Positions 1 through 7,821 of a stretch of DNA of 64,000 bases are shown here, one piece after another. The stretch is from Zhihengliuella flava (GTDB lineage: Bacteria; Actinomycetota; Actinomycetes; Actinomycetales; Micrococcaceae). The notes below the pieces were generated by a model. The model made no database searches. It had not been told where the DNA came from and saw only the letters and a list, made by a program, of their open reading frames with translations. The position numbers and the translations under genes are program-made. The number at the start of each line of letters is the position of its first letter. The stretch's first letter is position 1. The stretch lies in the NCBI RefSeq assembly GCF_015751895.1, contig NZ_JADOTZ010000001.1:1178001-1242000 (forward strand), in the 5' to 3' direction.

Positions 1-588
1 CTCAGACGGGGAGCCCGCTCCGAACTTTCCGTCCGCACCCGCGGTGACCTCGGAGGCGACCTGCTCGAAGTCGTCCCACGTCCACGTCGTGTCATCCGGA
101 ATCTCGACGCCGGCCTCGGCGAAGACATCGGGGTTCGCCAGGATGACCGGAGTGTTCACGCTGGTGGTAAGGCCGAAGAGGCCATCGGTGGTGCGGCCGT
201 TGTCCACAATCGACTCTTCGATCTGGGACAGGTCCACGTCCGCGAGGTCCAGCAGGGCGCCGCGATCCGCGTACTCGCGCAAGTACTGCGCGTCCATCTG
301 GATGATGTCCGGCGCATCATTGGCGGCGGTCTGCGTGGCGAGCTTGTCCCAGTAACCGTTCCAGTCGCCGTACTCCGGCTGGATGTCGATGTTCGGGTTT
401 TCGGCCTCGAACGCCGCGATGATCTCCTCGGTGATCTGGGCACGGGCGTCGGAGCCCCACCACGTAAACCGCAGGCTGACCTTGCCGTCCTCGGAGTCTC
501 CGGCGTCTCCACCGCCGCCGCAGGCGGTCAATGCCAACGCGGCGGTCGCGCCGATGGCGGCTGCCTGTGCAAGTCGTTTGAACCTCAT
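1..588 (-). CDS. Sugar ABC transporter substrate-binding lipoprotein (C-terminus outside window)
   Basis: The first 196 codons of an extracellular solute-binding protein of the family-1 (CUT1) type run off the left edge. The start ATG at 588 follows an AAGGTGG ribosome site. The N-terminus is a lipoprotein signal with lipobox LTAC at about residues 20-23, so the mature protein should be anchored outside the membrane by its cysteine. The mature part begins with a VSLRFTWWGSDAR segment and continues with NIDIQPEYGDWNGYWDKLA and a YLREYADRGALLDL block. These are nearly the same in the two other binding proteins at 903-2201 and 5150-6463. It presumably delivers an oligosaccharide to the permease pair at 22888-24745. 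Several palindromes upstream (664-774) suggest LacI-type control. The ligand is inferred from context only. Confidence 0.9.
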   Translation of the reverse strand, partial: MRFKRLAQAAAIGATAALALTACGGGGDAGDSEDGKVSLRFTWWGSDARAQITEEIIAAFEAENPNIDIQPEYGDWNGYWDKLATQTAANDAPDIIQMDAQYLREYADRGALLDLADVDLSQIEESIVDNGRTTDGLFGLTTSVNTPVILANPDVFAEAGVEIPDDTTWTWDDFEQVASEVTAGADGKFGAGSPSE

Positions 589-686
589 GGTCCCACCTTC
601 ACTGTCTCTGACTAGGAATGATGCGGGGTCAGCGTCATCGTGACCCGCTTCAACGCATCCCAGTATTGGAACGTTTCATAGAGCGA

Positions 687-700
687 GTAAGCGCTTTCCA
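687..700 (-). promoter_or_regulatory. LacI-type operator, regulon site 1
   Basis: GTAAGCGCTTTCCA matches the core GCGCTTTCC shared by the sites at 7738, 20199 and 24854. It lies about 100 bp upstream of the binding-protein start at 588. The likely ligand is the LacI-family protein encoded at 6633-7649 (inference). Confidence 0.6.
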
Positions 701-758
701 CGTCGCTTGAGCACCAGCGTAGCCGACTCCTGTGACCGCGCACACATCCCGTTACCGA

Positions 759-774
759 ATTGAAACATTTCAAT
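759..774. promoter_or_regulatory. Palindrome ATTGAAACATTTCAAT, second operator class
   Basis: Perfect 7-base arms (ATTGAAA / TTTCAAT) flank a CA centre, as in many LacI-family operators. Related sequences are TGGAACGTTTCA at 667-678 and TTGAAACGTATCACAA at 24956-24971. The regulator is unknown and may be outside the window. Confidence 0.5.
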
Positions 775-815
775 ACGGTGGTGGTGAGCGGACGGTCAGC
801 GTCACACCACGCAAA

Positions 816-857
816 GGAGCGCCACCGTTTCCCGCAAAGGGGGAACGGTGGCGCTCC
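816..857 (-). terminator. Hairpin terminator after the second binding-protein gene
   Basis: GGAGCGCCACCGTTTCCC (816-833) pairs with the inverted copy at 839-857 across a short loop. It lies 46 bp beyond the stop of the 903-2201 gene. Read on the minus strand, the stem is followed by a short TTT. Confidence 0.75.
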
Positions 858-902
858 AGAGTACCTAGTCAGCGAAGGGTTCTGACCGGTAGACGCCGGG
901 AA

Positions 903-2201
903 CTAGCCGATGGCTGAGCTCATCTCAGCGTGCGCAGCTTCCGCGGCCTCCGCCGGAGTCTGACGCTCGAAGAAAACCTCCAGCTCATAGCGGTAGATGA
1001 TGTCCTGCAGCTCAGAGAAGCCCATGGACGGGATCGGCTCCGCCGGGCCCAGCTCATCCTCGATGTCGGCGATGAACTCGGCCGAGACGGCGTCGGGGCC
1101 CTCCAGTTGGGCCACCACTGATTCACGCACCTCGGCATTGGACGGCAGGCCACGGTCCGTCAGATTGAGCTCGCCGGCCTCCTGCGAGTTGACGAAGTAG
1201 TCAATGAACGTCTTGACGGCTTCCGGGTGCTCCGTCTGGGAGTAGCCGGACATCAGCATGGAGGACTTGTACCACAGGCCCGCATCCTCCGAATTACCCG
1301 TCTGGCTCGGCATCCGCAGCGGCTCGAGGTCCACGCCAGCGGAACCGGACAGCGCGGTCAGCTGGTTGGTCCACCACATACCCATGGCCGCGTCACCCGT
1401 GCCCGTCAGGGACTGATCCGGCCCCGGGCTCTGATCTTCGGCGATGACGGAGGCCTCGGGGTAGGAGCCGTTCTCCATCAAGTCCAGGTGGTGCTGGAAG
1501 TAGCCCTCCAAGTCGGCCACATCAATGCCCAATCCGCCCTCCGGGCTGATCAGGTGCTTGTCCAACTGACGGGCCCAGATCTGCAGGCCAGCCGGCTCAT
1601 TGGGGCCAGTCGCCCCGTACTTCCCGTCCACGCCCTCGGTGATCTGCTTGGTGATCTCCGCGTAGTCATCCCACGTCCAGGTTTCGTCATCCGGCAACTC
1701 CACACCGGCCTGTTCAAACAAGTCCGGGTTCGCCATCAACACCATGGCGTTGATGCCGGTGGTAATGCCGAGCAGCCCGTCCTCCGTGGTGCCGTTGTCA
1801 ATGGTCCCCTCATCGAACTGGGAGACGTCCACGCCGTCCAGATCGAGGAGCGCGCCGCGGTCGCCGTATTCGCGCAAGTACTTGTCATCCATCTGGATGA
1901 CATCCGGCGCATCATTGGAGGCCACCTGTGTTGCGAGCTTGTCCCAGTAGCCGCCCCAGTCGCCGTACTCCGGCTGGATGTCAATGTCCGGGTGCTCAGC
2001 CTCGAAGGCCTCGATAATGTCTAGCGTCGTCTGGTGGCGGGAGTCCGAGCCCCACCAGCTGAAGCGCAGCTGTACCGGACCATCCTCCGCTGCGGCCTCT
2101 TCGCCGCCACCACTTCCGCACGCGGTCAGCGCGAGCGCCGAGACGGCCGCAACCGCCGCCGCCTGTGCCAGCCGTCGCCCCGTGCGCCGCTGATCCTTCA
2201 T
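903..2201 (-). CDS. Sugar ABC transporter substrate-binding lipoprotein
   Basis: A 432-residue family-1 solute-binding protein. The open frame extends further upstream, but the ATG at 2201 (MKDQRRTGRR) is the right start: it follows GGAGGACAAGGTG and leads straight into a lipoprotein signal with lipobox LTAC. The mature N-terminus has the family block LRFSWWGSDSR and a DIDIQPEYGDWGGYWDKL segment, almost the same as in the two neighbouring paralogues. It is transcribed alone from its own promoter (2269-2297) with a LacI-type operator just downstream, and ends in a hairpin (816-857). It probably feeds the permeases at 22888-24745. The exact sugar is not readable from sequence; rhamnogalacturonan fragments are inferred from the neighbourhood. 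Confidence 0.93.
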   Translation of the reverse strand: MKDQRRTGRRLAQAAAVAAVSALALTACGSGGGEEAAAEDGPVQLRFSWWGSDSRHQTTLDIIEAFEAEHPDIDIQPEYGDWGGYWDKLATQVASNDAPDVIQMDDKYLREYGDRGALLDLDGVDVSQFDEGTIDNGTTEDGLLGITTGINAMVLMANPDLFEQAGVELPDDETWTWDDYAEITKQITEGVDGKYGATGPNEPAGLQIWARQLDKHLISPEGGLGIDVADLEGYFQHHLDLMENGSYPEASVIAEDQSPGPDQSLTGTGDAAMGMWWTNQLTALSGSAGVDLEPLRMPSQTGNSEDAGLWYKSSMLMSGYSQTEHPEAVKTFIDYFVNSQEAGELNLTDRGLPSNAEVRESVVAQLEGPDAVSAEFIADIEDELGPAEPIPSMGFSELQDIIYRYELEVFFERQTPAEAAEAAHAEMSSAIG

Positions 2202-2251
2202 CTGGTTCACCTTGTCCTCCTCGTCGAGTGGTTCACGCCCAGCCCTGGCGG

Positions 2252-2266
2252 GTAAGCGATTTCCCA
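2252..2266 (-). promoter_or_regulatory. LacI-type operator, regulon site 2
   Basis: GTAAGCGATTTCCCA lies immediately downstream of the -10 box of the promoter for the 903-2201 gene, a position where bound repressor would block transcription. It has one central change (GCGA for GCGC) from the other sites. Confidence 0.55.
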
Positions 2267-2268
2267 CC

Positions 2269-2297
2269 AACTTAGGTGTGACCGCGGTCACGATCAA
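2269..2297 (-). promoter_or_regulatory. Promoter of binding-protein gene with CRP-like site in the spacer
   Basis: On the minus strand: -35 TTGATC (2297-2292), 17-bp spacer, -10 TAAGTT (2274-2269). The spacer contains the perfect palindrome GTGACCGCGGTCAC (2278-2291), which fits the GTGA-N6-TCAC form of CRP/GlxR sites. Confidence 0.6.
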
Positions 2298-2366
2298 GGA
2301 AAATGGCGTCACTTCCCCTTGCTACTTGGCGATCAATCCATACTTTCAGTGCATGGAAGCCGCGAT

Positions 2367-3170
2367 TCAAGGTGTTTCTTCGACATGCAGGGGATGTGGC
2401 CCGGCCCACGGCCCCTCGATCCACGCTCGCGCCGCGTCCAGGGCAGGATCCACGGGGCCGATCTGCGGGTGCCAGGCGAGCTCCCACTCCAAGGACACCC
2501 AACCGGACCAGGTCGCCAGCTCCGCGCGGAAGGCGTGCAGCGGCAGATCCCCGTGCCCCGGAATTGCCGGCACCCGCTCCTTGGCAGCGAGGTCCTTGAC
2601 CTGGAAGTACCCCAGATACTCCCCCGCCCGCTCACGCGAGACGGCCGGAGACTCCCCCGCCAGCCACGGATGGACGGCGTCCCAGAGCACCCCGACGCAG
2701 CCCGGGTCAGCGAAGGGCTCCACGAGTTCCATCACGTCCGCCACCCGTGGATGCGAATCGTGCGTCTCCACCAACAGTTGCACCCCGGCGGAGGCCAGCT
2801 CCGCCCGGACGGCAGCGATGCGCTCGATGCCACGCGCCGTGTCACCCCGTTCACCCCCCGGGAAGACGCGCACGGCGGGCGCCCCGACGTCGACCGCTAG
2901 ATCGATGAGGCGCCGCAAATCCTCCTCCACGCCCGGATCTGGGCCGCAGATCCGGGCGTAGCCGGCCAGTGCCGCGATGCGCAGCCCGGCACGAGCGACG
3001 TCGTCCTTCACCCTCCGGCGCGCGCCGGGCGAGGCCTCCAAATGCAGTTCCTCGTCCGGGTGAACCCGCAGTTCGATCCCGGTGCAGCCGTGCTCGGCAG
3101 CTCGCACCGCGGACTCGGCCACCGGACGCCCCGGCATGCCCAGCGTGCTGACGGCAAAATCCCACGTCAT
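2367..3170 (-). CDS. Sugar phosphate isomerase/epimerase family TIM-barrel protein
   Basis: A 267-residue AP-endonuclease-2-type (xylose-isomerase-like) TIM barrel. Start ATG at 3170 overlaps the stop of the DUF2264 gene by 4 bases (ATGA), so the two are translationally coupled. Likely metal and catalytic residues are the Glu in LLVETHDSHP, the Asp/His pair in LWDAVHPW, and the Glu in VSLEWELAWHP near the C-terminus. It is the last gene of the unit binding protein - DUF2264 - isomerase. Members of this fold epimerise or isomerise keto sugars, or eliminate from 3-keto-glycosides. Which of these applies is not decidable here, but pairing with Gfo/Idh oxidoreductases in the same regulon fits a keto-sugar substrate. 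Confidence 0.85.
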   Translation of the reverse strand: MTWDFAVSTLGMPGRPVAESAVRAAEHGCTGIELRVHPDEELHLEASPGARRRVKDDVARAGLRIAALAGYARICGPDPGVEEDLRRLIDLAVDVGAPAVRVFPGGERGDTARGIERIAAVRAELASAGVQLLVETHDSHPRVADVMELVEPFADPGCVGVLWDAVHPWLAGESPAVSRERAGEYLGYFQVKDLAAKERVPAIPGHGDLPLHAFRAELATWSGWVSLEWELAWHPQIGPVDPALDAARAWIEGPWAGPHPLHVEETP

Positions 3171-5035
3171 GCGTCCACCTCCCGGACCTCGCCCGCGCTG
3201 AGGTCCACCTCGAGAGCAAGCCGCGGTCCCTCCGCGGGCTCGAACGTACACCGCACCACCTCACCGGCCACCACCACGTCGCCGACCGGCGTGGGCTCGA
3301 CGTCGGGGCTACGGAGCCTCGCCACCGCCACCAGGGTGGTCGACTCATCGATCGCGGCGGAGAGTCGCGGCAGCCGTGCGTAGTCGGCGAACGCCGTGCC
3401 GGCCGGCGCCGTCACCGTCTCCGCCTTCTCCCAGCCGGCCAGCGGCTCCAGCTCGGAGATCGGTCCCCCGTCACCGACGGCCCACCCGCTGTGCTCCACC
3501 CGGACAGGAAAGAGGGGGCCCACCACGCGGTCAATCCGCACCTCGGCGTTGCCGTGCACGACGACGTAGGACTCGATCCGCAACCCCGGCATCGCCGGAG
3601 AGGAGGCCGTAAAAACGGGCCGATGCCACGACCCGGCCCACCCCCAACGTCCGTGATCGGCGCATCCTAAGGGATGAATTTGGCGGCGAACGGAGCGCCG
3701 ACCGCGCCACAGGACGCCCACGTGATTATCCGCCGGGTTGGAACCGGCCGTGGGGCCGCTCGCGGTGGAGTAGGCCAGCCGCGCATACAGCGGGTCCGAA
3801 CCGCTCACCGGGACCCCCGCCGGCGGGCGCACCTTGTCACTGCCGTGGTTGTGCAGCCGGGCCAGCCCATCCCGCGCCGTGGACTGCACCAGTAGCCCGG
3901 TGGCCGGCGTCGCCACGACCCGGTCCGCCTCCTCGACCGGCGCCGGTGACTCCGTGGCGGTCCATAGCTCGGCATCGGCCGGGGCCAACAGGCACACAAA
4001 GGCCTTGGCCGCCCACAAGGGGGAGGCCGGGCCCGAGTATCCCTGCACGCTGGCCGCATGCGGGCCGTGCCACCCCAAGCTGAGAAGCCCCTGCTCAGTG
4101 ACCGCACCGCGGTCCAGGAAGTACTTCAACGCCCCGCTCAACAGTCGGCGGGACTGCCCCGGCGTCCACGGGGTGTTTCCGGTCAGCGCGCCGAGCCCCA
4201 CCGCCGTCGCCGCGGCAAAACGGTAGGTCATGGACCGGCCCATGTAGAGCGGGGCGCCGTCGGACCCAAACCAATACCCGAAGCCGCCCAAGAAGGTCTC
4301 GAGGCGTGCCCCGTAGCCGTGTTCCGTGCCATCGAGGAGGTCGCCGAGCACCGGATACAGGTGCAGCGCCCACCCGTTGTAGTGATCGAAGGCCCGGCCG
4401 TCACCATCGGTGTACCAGCCGTCCCCGCAATACCAGTGTTCCAAGAGCAGGGATGCTCGTTTTCGGGCCGCCGACGTGGCCTCATCCGCTTCCCCAATGC
4501 TCTCGAGGAAACCCGCCACCGTGGAGGCGAAGAGGTACCAGTTGTTCGGCGCCGGGACCACGGTCAGGGCCCCGCGAAGCCAGGACACCACGTTGTGGCG
4601 CGTCTCGGGCTCGAGCGTGTCCCAGAGCCATGGGCGCGTGATCCGCAAGGACAGGGCGATCGACGCCGACTCGACGAGCGGCTGCCCCCCGTCGTCGTGA
4701 TCGCGAATCGGCGGCCACTGCTCGGGCCCTCCCGCCTGCGTGCCGGCGGCGAGGCCGCGCGCGTACCGCCGGAGCCAGCCGTGCGGGTCCTCCCCCCGCG
4801 CTCCCGCGACGCGGAATGCGGCGATCAACATGGACCGGGCGAAGCCCTCCAGCCCGTCGGACTCCGGCCCGCTTCCCGACGCTGAACCTGGCAGGTCGAG
4901 CCGAGCTGACTCGGCGGAGGCGAAGCGCCACTGGGCAGCGAGCAGTCCGTCCGCGGCGGCTTCCCAGTGCTCGCGGGTATAGCCGGTGTGAGGGCTGAGC
5001 TGCCAGTCGGGGGCGGGCAAGGGCAATGAATCCAC
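3167..5035 (-). CDS. DUF2264 domain-containing protein
   Basis: A 622-residue cytoplasmic protein with no signal peptide. It starts at GTG 5035 behind AAAGGA, 5 nt away. The N-terminal two-thirds match the DUF2264 family, with the conserved block DGWYTDGDGRAFDHYNGWALH at about residues 205-225 and a YMGRSMTYRFA segment after it. The last third is beta-rich and ends in acidic strands. DUF2264 has no biochemical function that I know of. The alpha-toroid character and repeated aromatic/acidic motifs suggest a carbohydrate-active enzyme (inference). It lies between a binding-protein gene upstream and a TIM-barrel isomerase gene that it overlaps, so it probably processes the imported sugar inside the cell. 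Confidence 0.85.
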   Translation of the reverse strand: MDSLPLPAPDWQLSPHTGYTREHWEAAADGLLAAQWRFASAESARLDLPGSASGSGPESDGLEGFARSMLIAAFRVAGARGEDPHGWLRRYARGLAAGTQAGGPEQWPPIRDHDDGGQPLVESASIALSLRITRPWLWDTLEPETRHNVVSWLRGALTVVPAPNNWYLFASTVAGFLESIGEADEATSAARKRASLLLEHWYCGDGWYTDGDGRAFDHYNGWALHLYPVLGDLLDGTEHGYGARLETFLGGFGYWFGSDGAPLYMGRSMTYRFAAATAVGLGALTGNTPWTPGQSRRLLSGALKYFLDRGAVTEQGLLSLGWHGPHAASVQGYSGPASPLWAAKAFVCLLAPADAELWTATESPAPVEEADRVVATPATGLLVQSTARDGLARLHNHGSDKVRPPAGVPVSGSDPLYARLAYSTASGPTAGSNPADNHVGVLWRGRRSVRRQIHPLGCADHGRWGWAGSWHRPVFTASSPAMPGLRIESYVVVHGNAEVRIDRVVGPLFPVRVEHSGWAVGDGGPISELEPLAGWEKAETVTAPAGTAFADYARLPRLSAAIDESTTLVAVARLRSPDVEPTPVGDVVVAGEVVRCTFEPAEGPRLALEVDLSAGEVREVDA

Positions 5036-5078
5036 GGTGTTCCTTTGGAGGGTCTCGGCTAAGTGGTGTGAGCGGCGC

Positions 5079-5118
5079 GCGGCGCCCGGCGCGTCAAGAA
5101 GACGACGACGGGCGCCGC
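5079..5118 (-). terminator. Intercistronic hairpin after binding-protein gene
   Basis: GCGGCGCCCG (5079-5088) pairs perfectly with CGGGCGCCGC (5109-5118) across 20 nt. It lies between the 5150-6463 stop and the DUF2264 start, has no T-run, and so may protect or attenuate the message rather than end it. Such hairpins often keep binding-protein mRNA in excess. Confidence 0.5.
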
Positions 5119-5149
5119 AGCGGGCCGCGGACGGGAAAATGGCGGCGGG

Positions 5150-6463
5150 CTACTGCAGCGCCGACTCCAGTTCCGCGTAGGCGCTCGCGGCGGCCTCATC
5201 CACAGACTGCAATTCCATGTAGACCTCCGTCTCGTAGCGGTGCAGAATGTCCTGGAACTCACCGAAGCCGGCGGCCGGGACAGGCTCGGGCGCCTGGACC
5301 TCATCCTCGATGTCCTGCAGGAACTCGGCGGCGTCCAGCTCGGTGCCCTCCAGCGTGTCGATGACCGCGTCCCGCACATCGGAATTGGCGGGCAGCCCGC
5401 GGTCCGTCAGGTTCTCCAGACCCGCCTCTTCGGAATTGACAAAGTAGTCAATGAATCGCTGGGCCTCCTCCGGATGCTCGGTGGTCGTACTCGCCGAGAG
5501 GAACATGGAGACACGCTGCCAGAGGCCGTTGTCCTCAGCCGAGCCCGTCATGCTCGGCAGGCGCAAGGGCACCAGCTCCACGCCGGCGGCGTCCGAGGCC
5601 GCGGGCAAGAGGTTGCTCCACCCGTTGAGCACGCCCATCTTGCCTTGGGCCAACAGCGAGCGCTCCGTCCCGGCGGCCCGGTCCTCTTCGATGATGGTCG
5701 GCTCCGGGTAGCTGCCCCGCTCGACGAACTCCTTCTGGAACTGGAAGTACTCCCGCAGGTCTGCCTCGTCGAACCCGATGCTGCCATCCTCGTTGATGAG
5801 GTGGAGGCCCTCCTGACGCAGCCAGATCATGATGCCGCCGACCGGCTCGAAGGGGGACGTGGACCCGTAGCCGCCATCGACCTGCTGGCTGATCTGCTCG
5901 GTGACTTGACCAAAGTCCTCCCACGTCCAGGACTCGTCATCCGGCAGCTCGAGCCCAGCCTGTTCAAACACCTCGGGGTTGGCCATCATGGCGATCGACG
6001 CAAAGCCCGTGGGGATGCCGAACTGCCCCTCGTCCGTGCGTCCCTGCACCAGCAGGTCCTCGCTGATCTTGGAGGTGTCCACGTCGGGCAGATCCCGCAG
6101 CACGCCGCGGTCCGCGTACTCGCGGAAGTAGGCGAGGTCCATCTGCATGATGTCCGGGGTGTCCCGCGCCGCGGCCTGGGTGGCCAGCTTGTCCCAGTAC
6201 CCGGTGAAGCTATTTGGCTCTGGCAGGATGTCGATGTCCGGGTTCTCGGCCTCAAACGCTTCGATGATGGCCATGGTGTTCTGGGAGCGCGCGTCCGATC
6301 CCCACCAGGAAAAGCGCAGCGAGACCTGCTCGCCTGATTCCCCGGCCGATTCCGTCGATCCGCCGCAGGCTGTCAGGGCCAGCGCAGCGACCGCCGCCAC
6401 CGATACCGCACGTGCCGTCGTGCCCCGTTGGGTGCGACGCTTCCTCGTTGACTGTACTTCCAC
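5150..6463 (-). CDS. Sugar ABC transporter substrate-binding lipoprotein
   Basis: A 437-residue family-1 solute-binding protein starting at GTG 6463, 7 nt after GGAGGAG. A long basic n-region (RKRRTQRG) precedes a lipoprotein signal with lipobox LTAC. The mature protein opens with VSLRFSWWGSDARSQ and shares the DIDI...GYWDKLATQ and FREYADRGVL blocks with its two paralogues, but is more diverged (SFTGYWDKL in place of GDWGGYWDKL). It is the first gene of a unit with the DUF2264 and TIM-barrel genes. It differs from the other regulon members in its operators: twin GAACGTTC palindromes at 6504-6527 instead of the GCGCTTTCC type. A separate ligand or inducer is therefore possible. Confidence 0.93.
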   Translation of the reverse strand: MEVQSTRKRRTQRGTTARAVSVAAVAALALTACGGSTESAGESGEQVSLRFSWWGSDARSQNTMAIIEAFEAENPDIDILPEPNSFTGYWDKLATQAAARDTPDIMQMDLAYFREYADRGVLRDLPDVDTSKISEDLLVQGRTDEGQFGIPTGFASIAMMANPEVFEQAGLELPDDESWTWEDFGQVTEQISQQVDGGYGSTSPFEPVGGIMIWLRQEGLHLINEDGSIGFDEADLREYFQFQKEFVERGSYPEPTIIEEDRAAGTERSLLAQGKMGVLNGWSNLLPAASDAAGVELVPLRLPSMTGSAEDNGLWQRVSMFLSASTTTEHPEEAQRFIDYFVNSEEAGLENLTDRGLPANSDVRDAVIDTLEGTELDAAEFLQDIEDEVQAPEPVPAAGFGEFQDILHRYETEVYMELQSVDEAAASAYAELESALQ

Positions 6464-6503
6464 CCTTGTCTCCTCCTCGTTGTCTCGACCGGGCCCCCTA
6501 TGA

Positions 6504-6527
6504 GTGAACGTTCACCCGAACGTTCAC
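6504..6527 (-). promoter_or_regulatory. Tandem GAACGTTCAC palindromes (operator)
   Basis: GTGAACGTTCAC (6504-6515) is a perfect 12-bp palindrome, followed two bases later by GAACGTTCAC (6518-6527). They lie 41-64 bp upstream of the GTG start at 6463, between it and the promoter at 6567-6595. The form is typical for LacI-family repressors, but the core (AACGTT) differs from the AAGCGC core of the other sites here. Confidence 0.65.
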
Positions 6528-6566
6528 TTTATGCGGCATGGCATAAAATTGGGGTGTTGGCACGGG

Positions 6567-6595
6567 ATCCTACGTGTGATCCACCTCACCGTCAA
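6567..6595 (-). promoter_or_regulatory. Promoter of the binding protein-DUF2264 unit
   Basis: On the minus strand: -35 TTGACG (6595-6590), 17-bp spacer, -10 TAGGAT (6572-6567). The spacer holds GTGAGGTGGATCAC, again GTGA-N6-TCAC (CRP-like, extended site 6575-6590). Confidence 0.6.
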
Positions 6596-6632
6596 GGGGT
6601 GCCGCCCGCGAATCTTCAGCCGGCCATGGCCC

Positions 6633-7649
6633 CTAGCTCCGCACCGCCGTACTCTCCCGGAGGACCGGCTCGCCCCGCACGCTTTCCCGGTACGTCTCAT
6701 CCACCTCGGAGAGGACAAAATCGGCGGCCTGCCGGCCGATCTCCTCCAGCGGCAGACGCACGGTGGTCACGCTGGGCACCATGTCCCCCAGGGTGGGAAT
6801 GTCGTCGAACCCCGCGACGGCGACGTCGCTGGGGACGGCGAGCCCGTGCTCGCGGATCGCGGTCATCGCGCCCAACGCCATGACGTCATTCGCGCAGAAG
6901 ACGCACACTTGCCCGGAGTCGAGGTCTAGAGCCCCCGCCTCCAACAACCGGGACATGTCATCGTGCCCGCCGTCGCGGGTGAAGACGCCCTCGCTGACCA
7001 ACAGCGGCTCGATACCCTCCTCCGCCAAGCGCTCGACGAATCCAGCCACGCGCTCAGCGGCGGTGATCAGCGCGGGATCGCCCGCGAGCACCGCGAACCG
7101 GCGGTGCCCTGCGGCGAGCAGTTCGGCAGCGAGGGCCGCGGCGGCGCCGCGATTGTCCAGGTGAATGCCGCCCGCCAGATCCAGCGGCTGGCCGATCATG
7201 ACGACGCGCCCGCCCGAGCCTTGGTACCGCTCCAGCGCGACCACCAGCTCCTCGTCATCGCTGAGTCCGCGGGAGCCGGCCAGAAGGATGGCGTCCGTGC
7301 GGTGGGACATGAAGGAACGCACCGCCTCCAGCTCCAGCGCCGAATCGCGGCCCGTGCTCGCCAGCATCACCTGAATCCCGCTACCGGACAGCCGCTCCTG
7401 AACGCCGCGGGCGATCGTGGAAAAGTACGGGTCGGCAATGTCATGAACGATGAGTCCCACCAGGGAGGCGGAGCTCCTCGCCAGCGCCTGGGCTTGAGCA
7501 TTGGGGTAGTACCCCAAGCGCTCGGCCGCCGCGCGCACGCGCTCGGCGATCTCCTCCGCCGGGCGGCGGCTCGAACCATTCAACACGCGCGACGCCGTCG
7601 CCGCCGAAACCCCTGCTTCCGCCGCCACCTCGGCCAGCCGAACCGCCAT
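6633..7649 (-). CDS. LacI-family transcriptional regulator
   Basis: A 338-residue repressor. The N-terminal helix-turn-helix (about residues 2-50) shows LAEVAAEAGVSAATASRVLNG, followed by a hinge and a periplasmic-binding-protein-like sugar-sensing domain (VGLIVHDIADPYF onward). The open frame extends upstream, but ATG 7649 sits right at the family's usual N-terminus, after CGAGGA. It is divergent from the oxidoreductase operon at 7822. The shared intergenic region carries a promoter and one GCGCTTTCC operator, so it is the best candidate repressor for the five-site regulon. The inducer is presumably a rhamnogalacturonan-derived sugar (inference). Confidence 0.92.
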   Translation of the reverse strand: MAVRLAEVAAEAGVSAATASRVLNGSSRRPAEEIAERVRAAAERLGYYPNAQAQALARSSASLVGLIVHDIADPYFSTIARGVQERLSGSGIQVMLASTGRDSALELEAVRSFMSHRTDAILLAGSRGLSDDEELVVALERYQGSGGRVVMIGQPLDLAGGIHLDNRGAAAALAAELLAAGHRRFAVLAGDPALITAAERVAGFVERLAEEGIEPLLVSEGVFTRDGGHDDMSRLLEAGALDLDSGQVCVFCANDVMALGAMTAIREHGLAVPSDVAVAGFDDIPTLGDMVPSVTTVRLPLEEIGRQAADFVLSEVDETYRESVRGEPVLRESTAVRS

Positions 7650-7709
7650 GATTCCTCGTTTCTCTTCGCTCTGAACGCTCAACACTAACCCTGCCATGAC
7701 CTGTGATGG

Positions 7710-7739
7710 TTGACACACGCTCAATCTTCGCACTAGCTT
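7710..7739 (+). promoter_or_regulatory. Promoter of the 7822 operon
   Basis: -35 TTGACA (7710-7715), 18-bp spacer, -10 TAGCTT (7734-7739), about 83 bp before the ATG at 7822. A CRP-like TGTGA-N6-ACACA (7702-7717) covers the -35 box. Confidence 0.6.
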
Positions 7740-7755
7740 GGAAAGCGCATTCCCA
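7738..7755 (+). promoter_or_regulatory. LacI-type operator, regulon site 3
   Basis: TTGGAAAGCGCATTCCCA overlaps the end of the -10 box and the expected transcription start of the 7822 operon. It is the reverse complement of the site at 24854-24870. Confidence 0.7.
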
Positions 7756-7821
7756 CTGAGTCGGAGACCATCAGAAGTCAGACGCCCCCTCCGGCTCCCA
7801 CACACTTTTCAGGAGTCACTC

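Larger units (their letters stand above)
589..902. promoter_or_regulatory. Intergenic control region between two binding-protein genes
   Basis: This 314-base gap has no convincing gene. It holds a terminator hairpin for the right-hand gene (816-857) and three operator-like palindromes for the left-hand gene: ATTGAAACATTTCAAT at 759-774, GTAAGCGCTTTCCA at 687-700 and TTGGAACGTTTCATA at 665-679. A degenerate CRP-like TGTGA-N6-ACACA lies at 731-746. I could not pick a convincing -35/-10 pair here. Confidence 0.6.
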
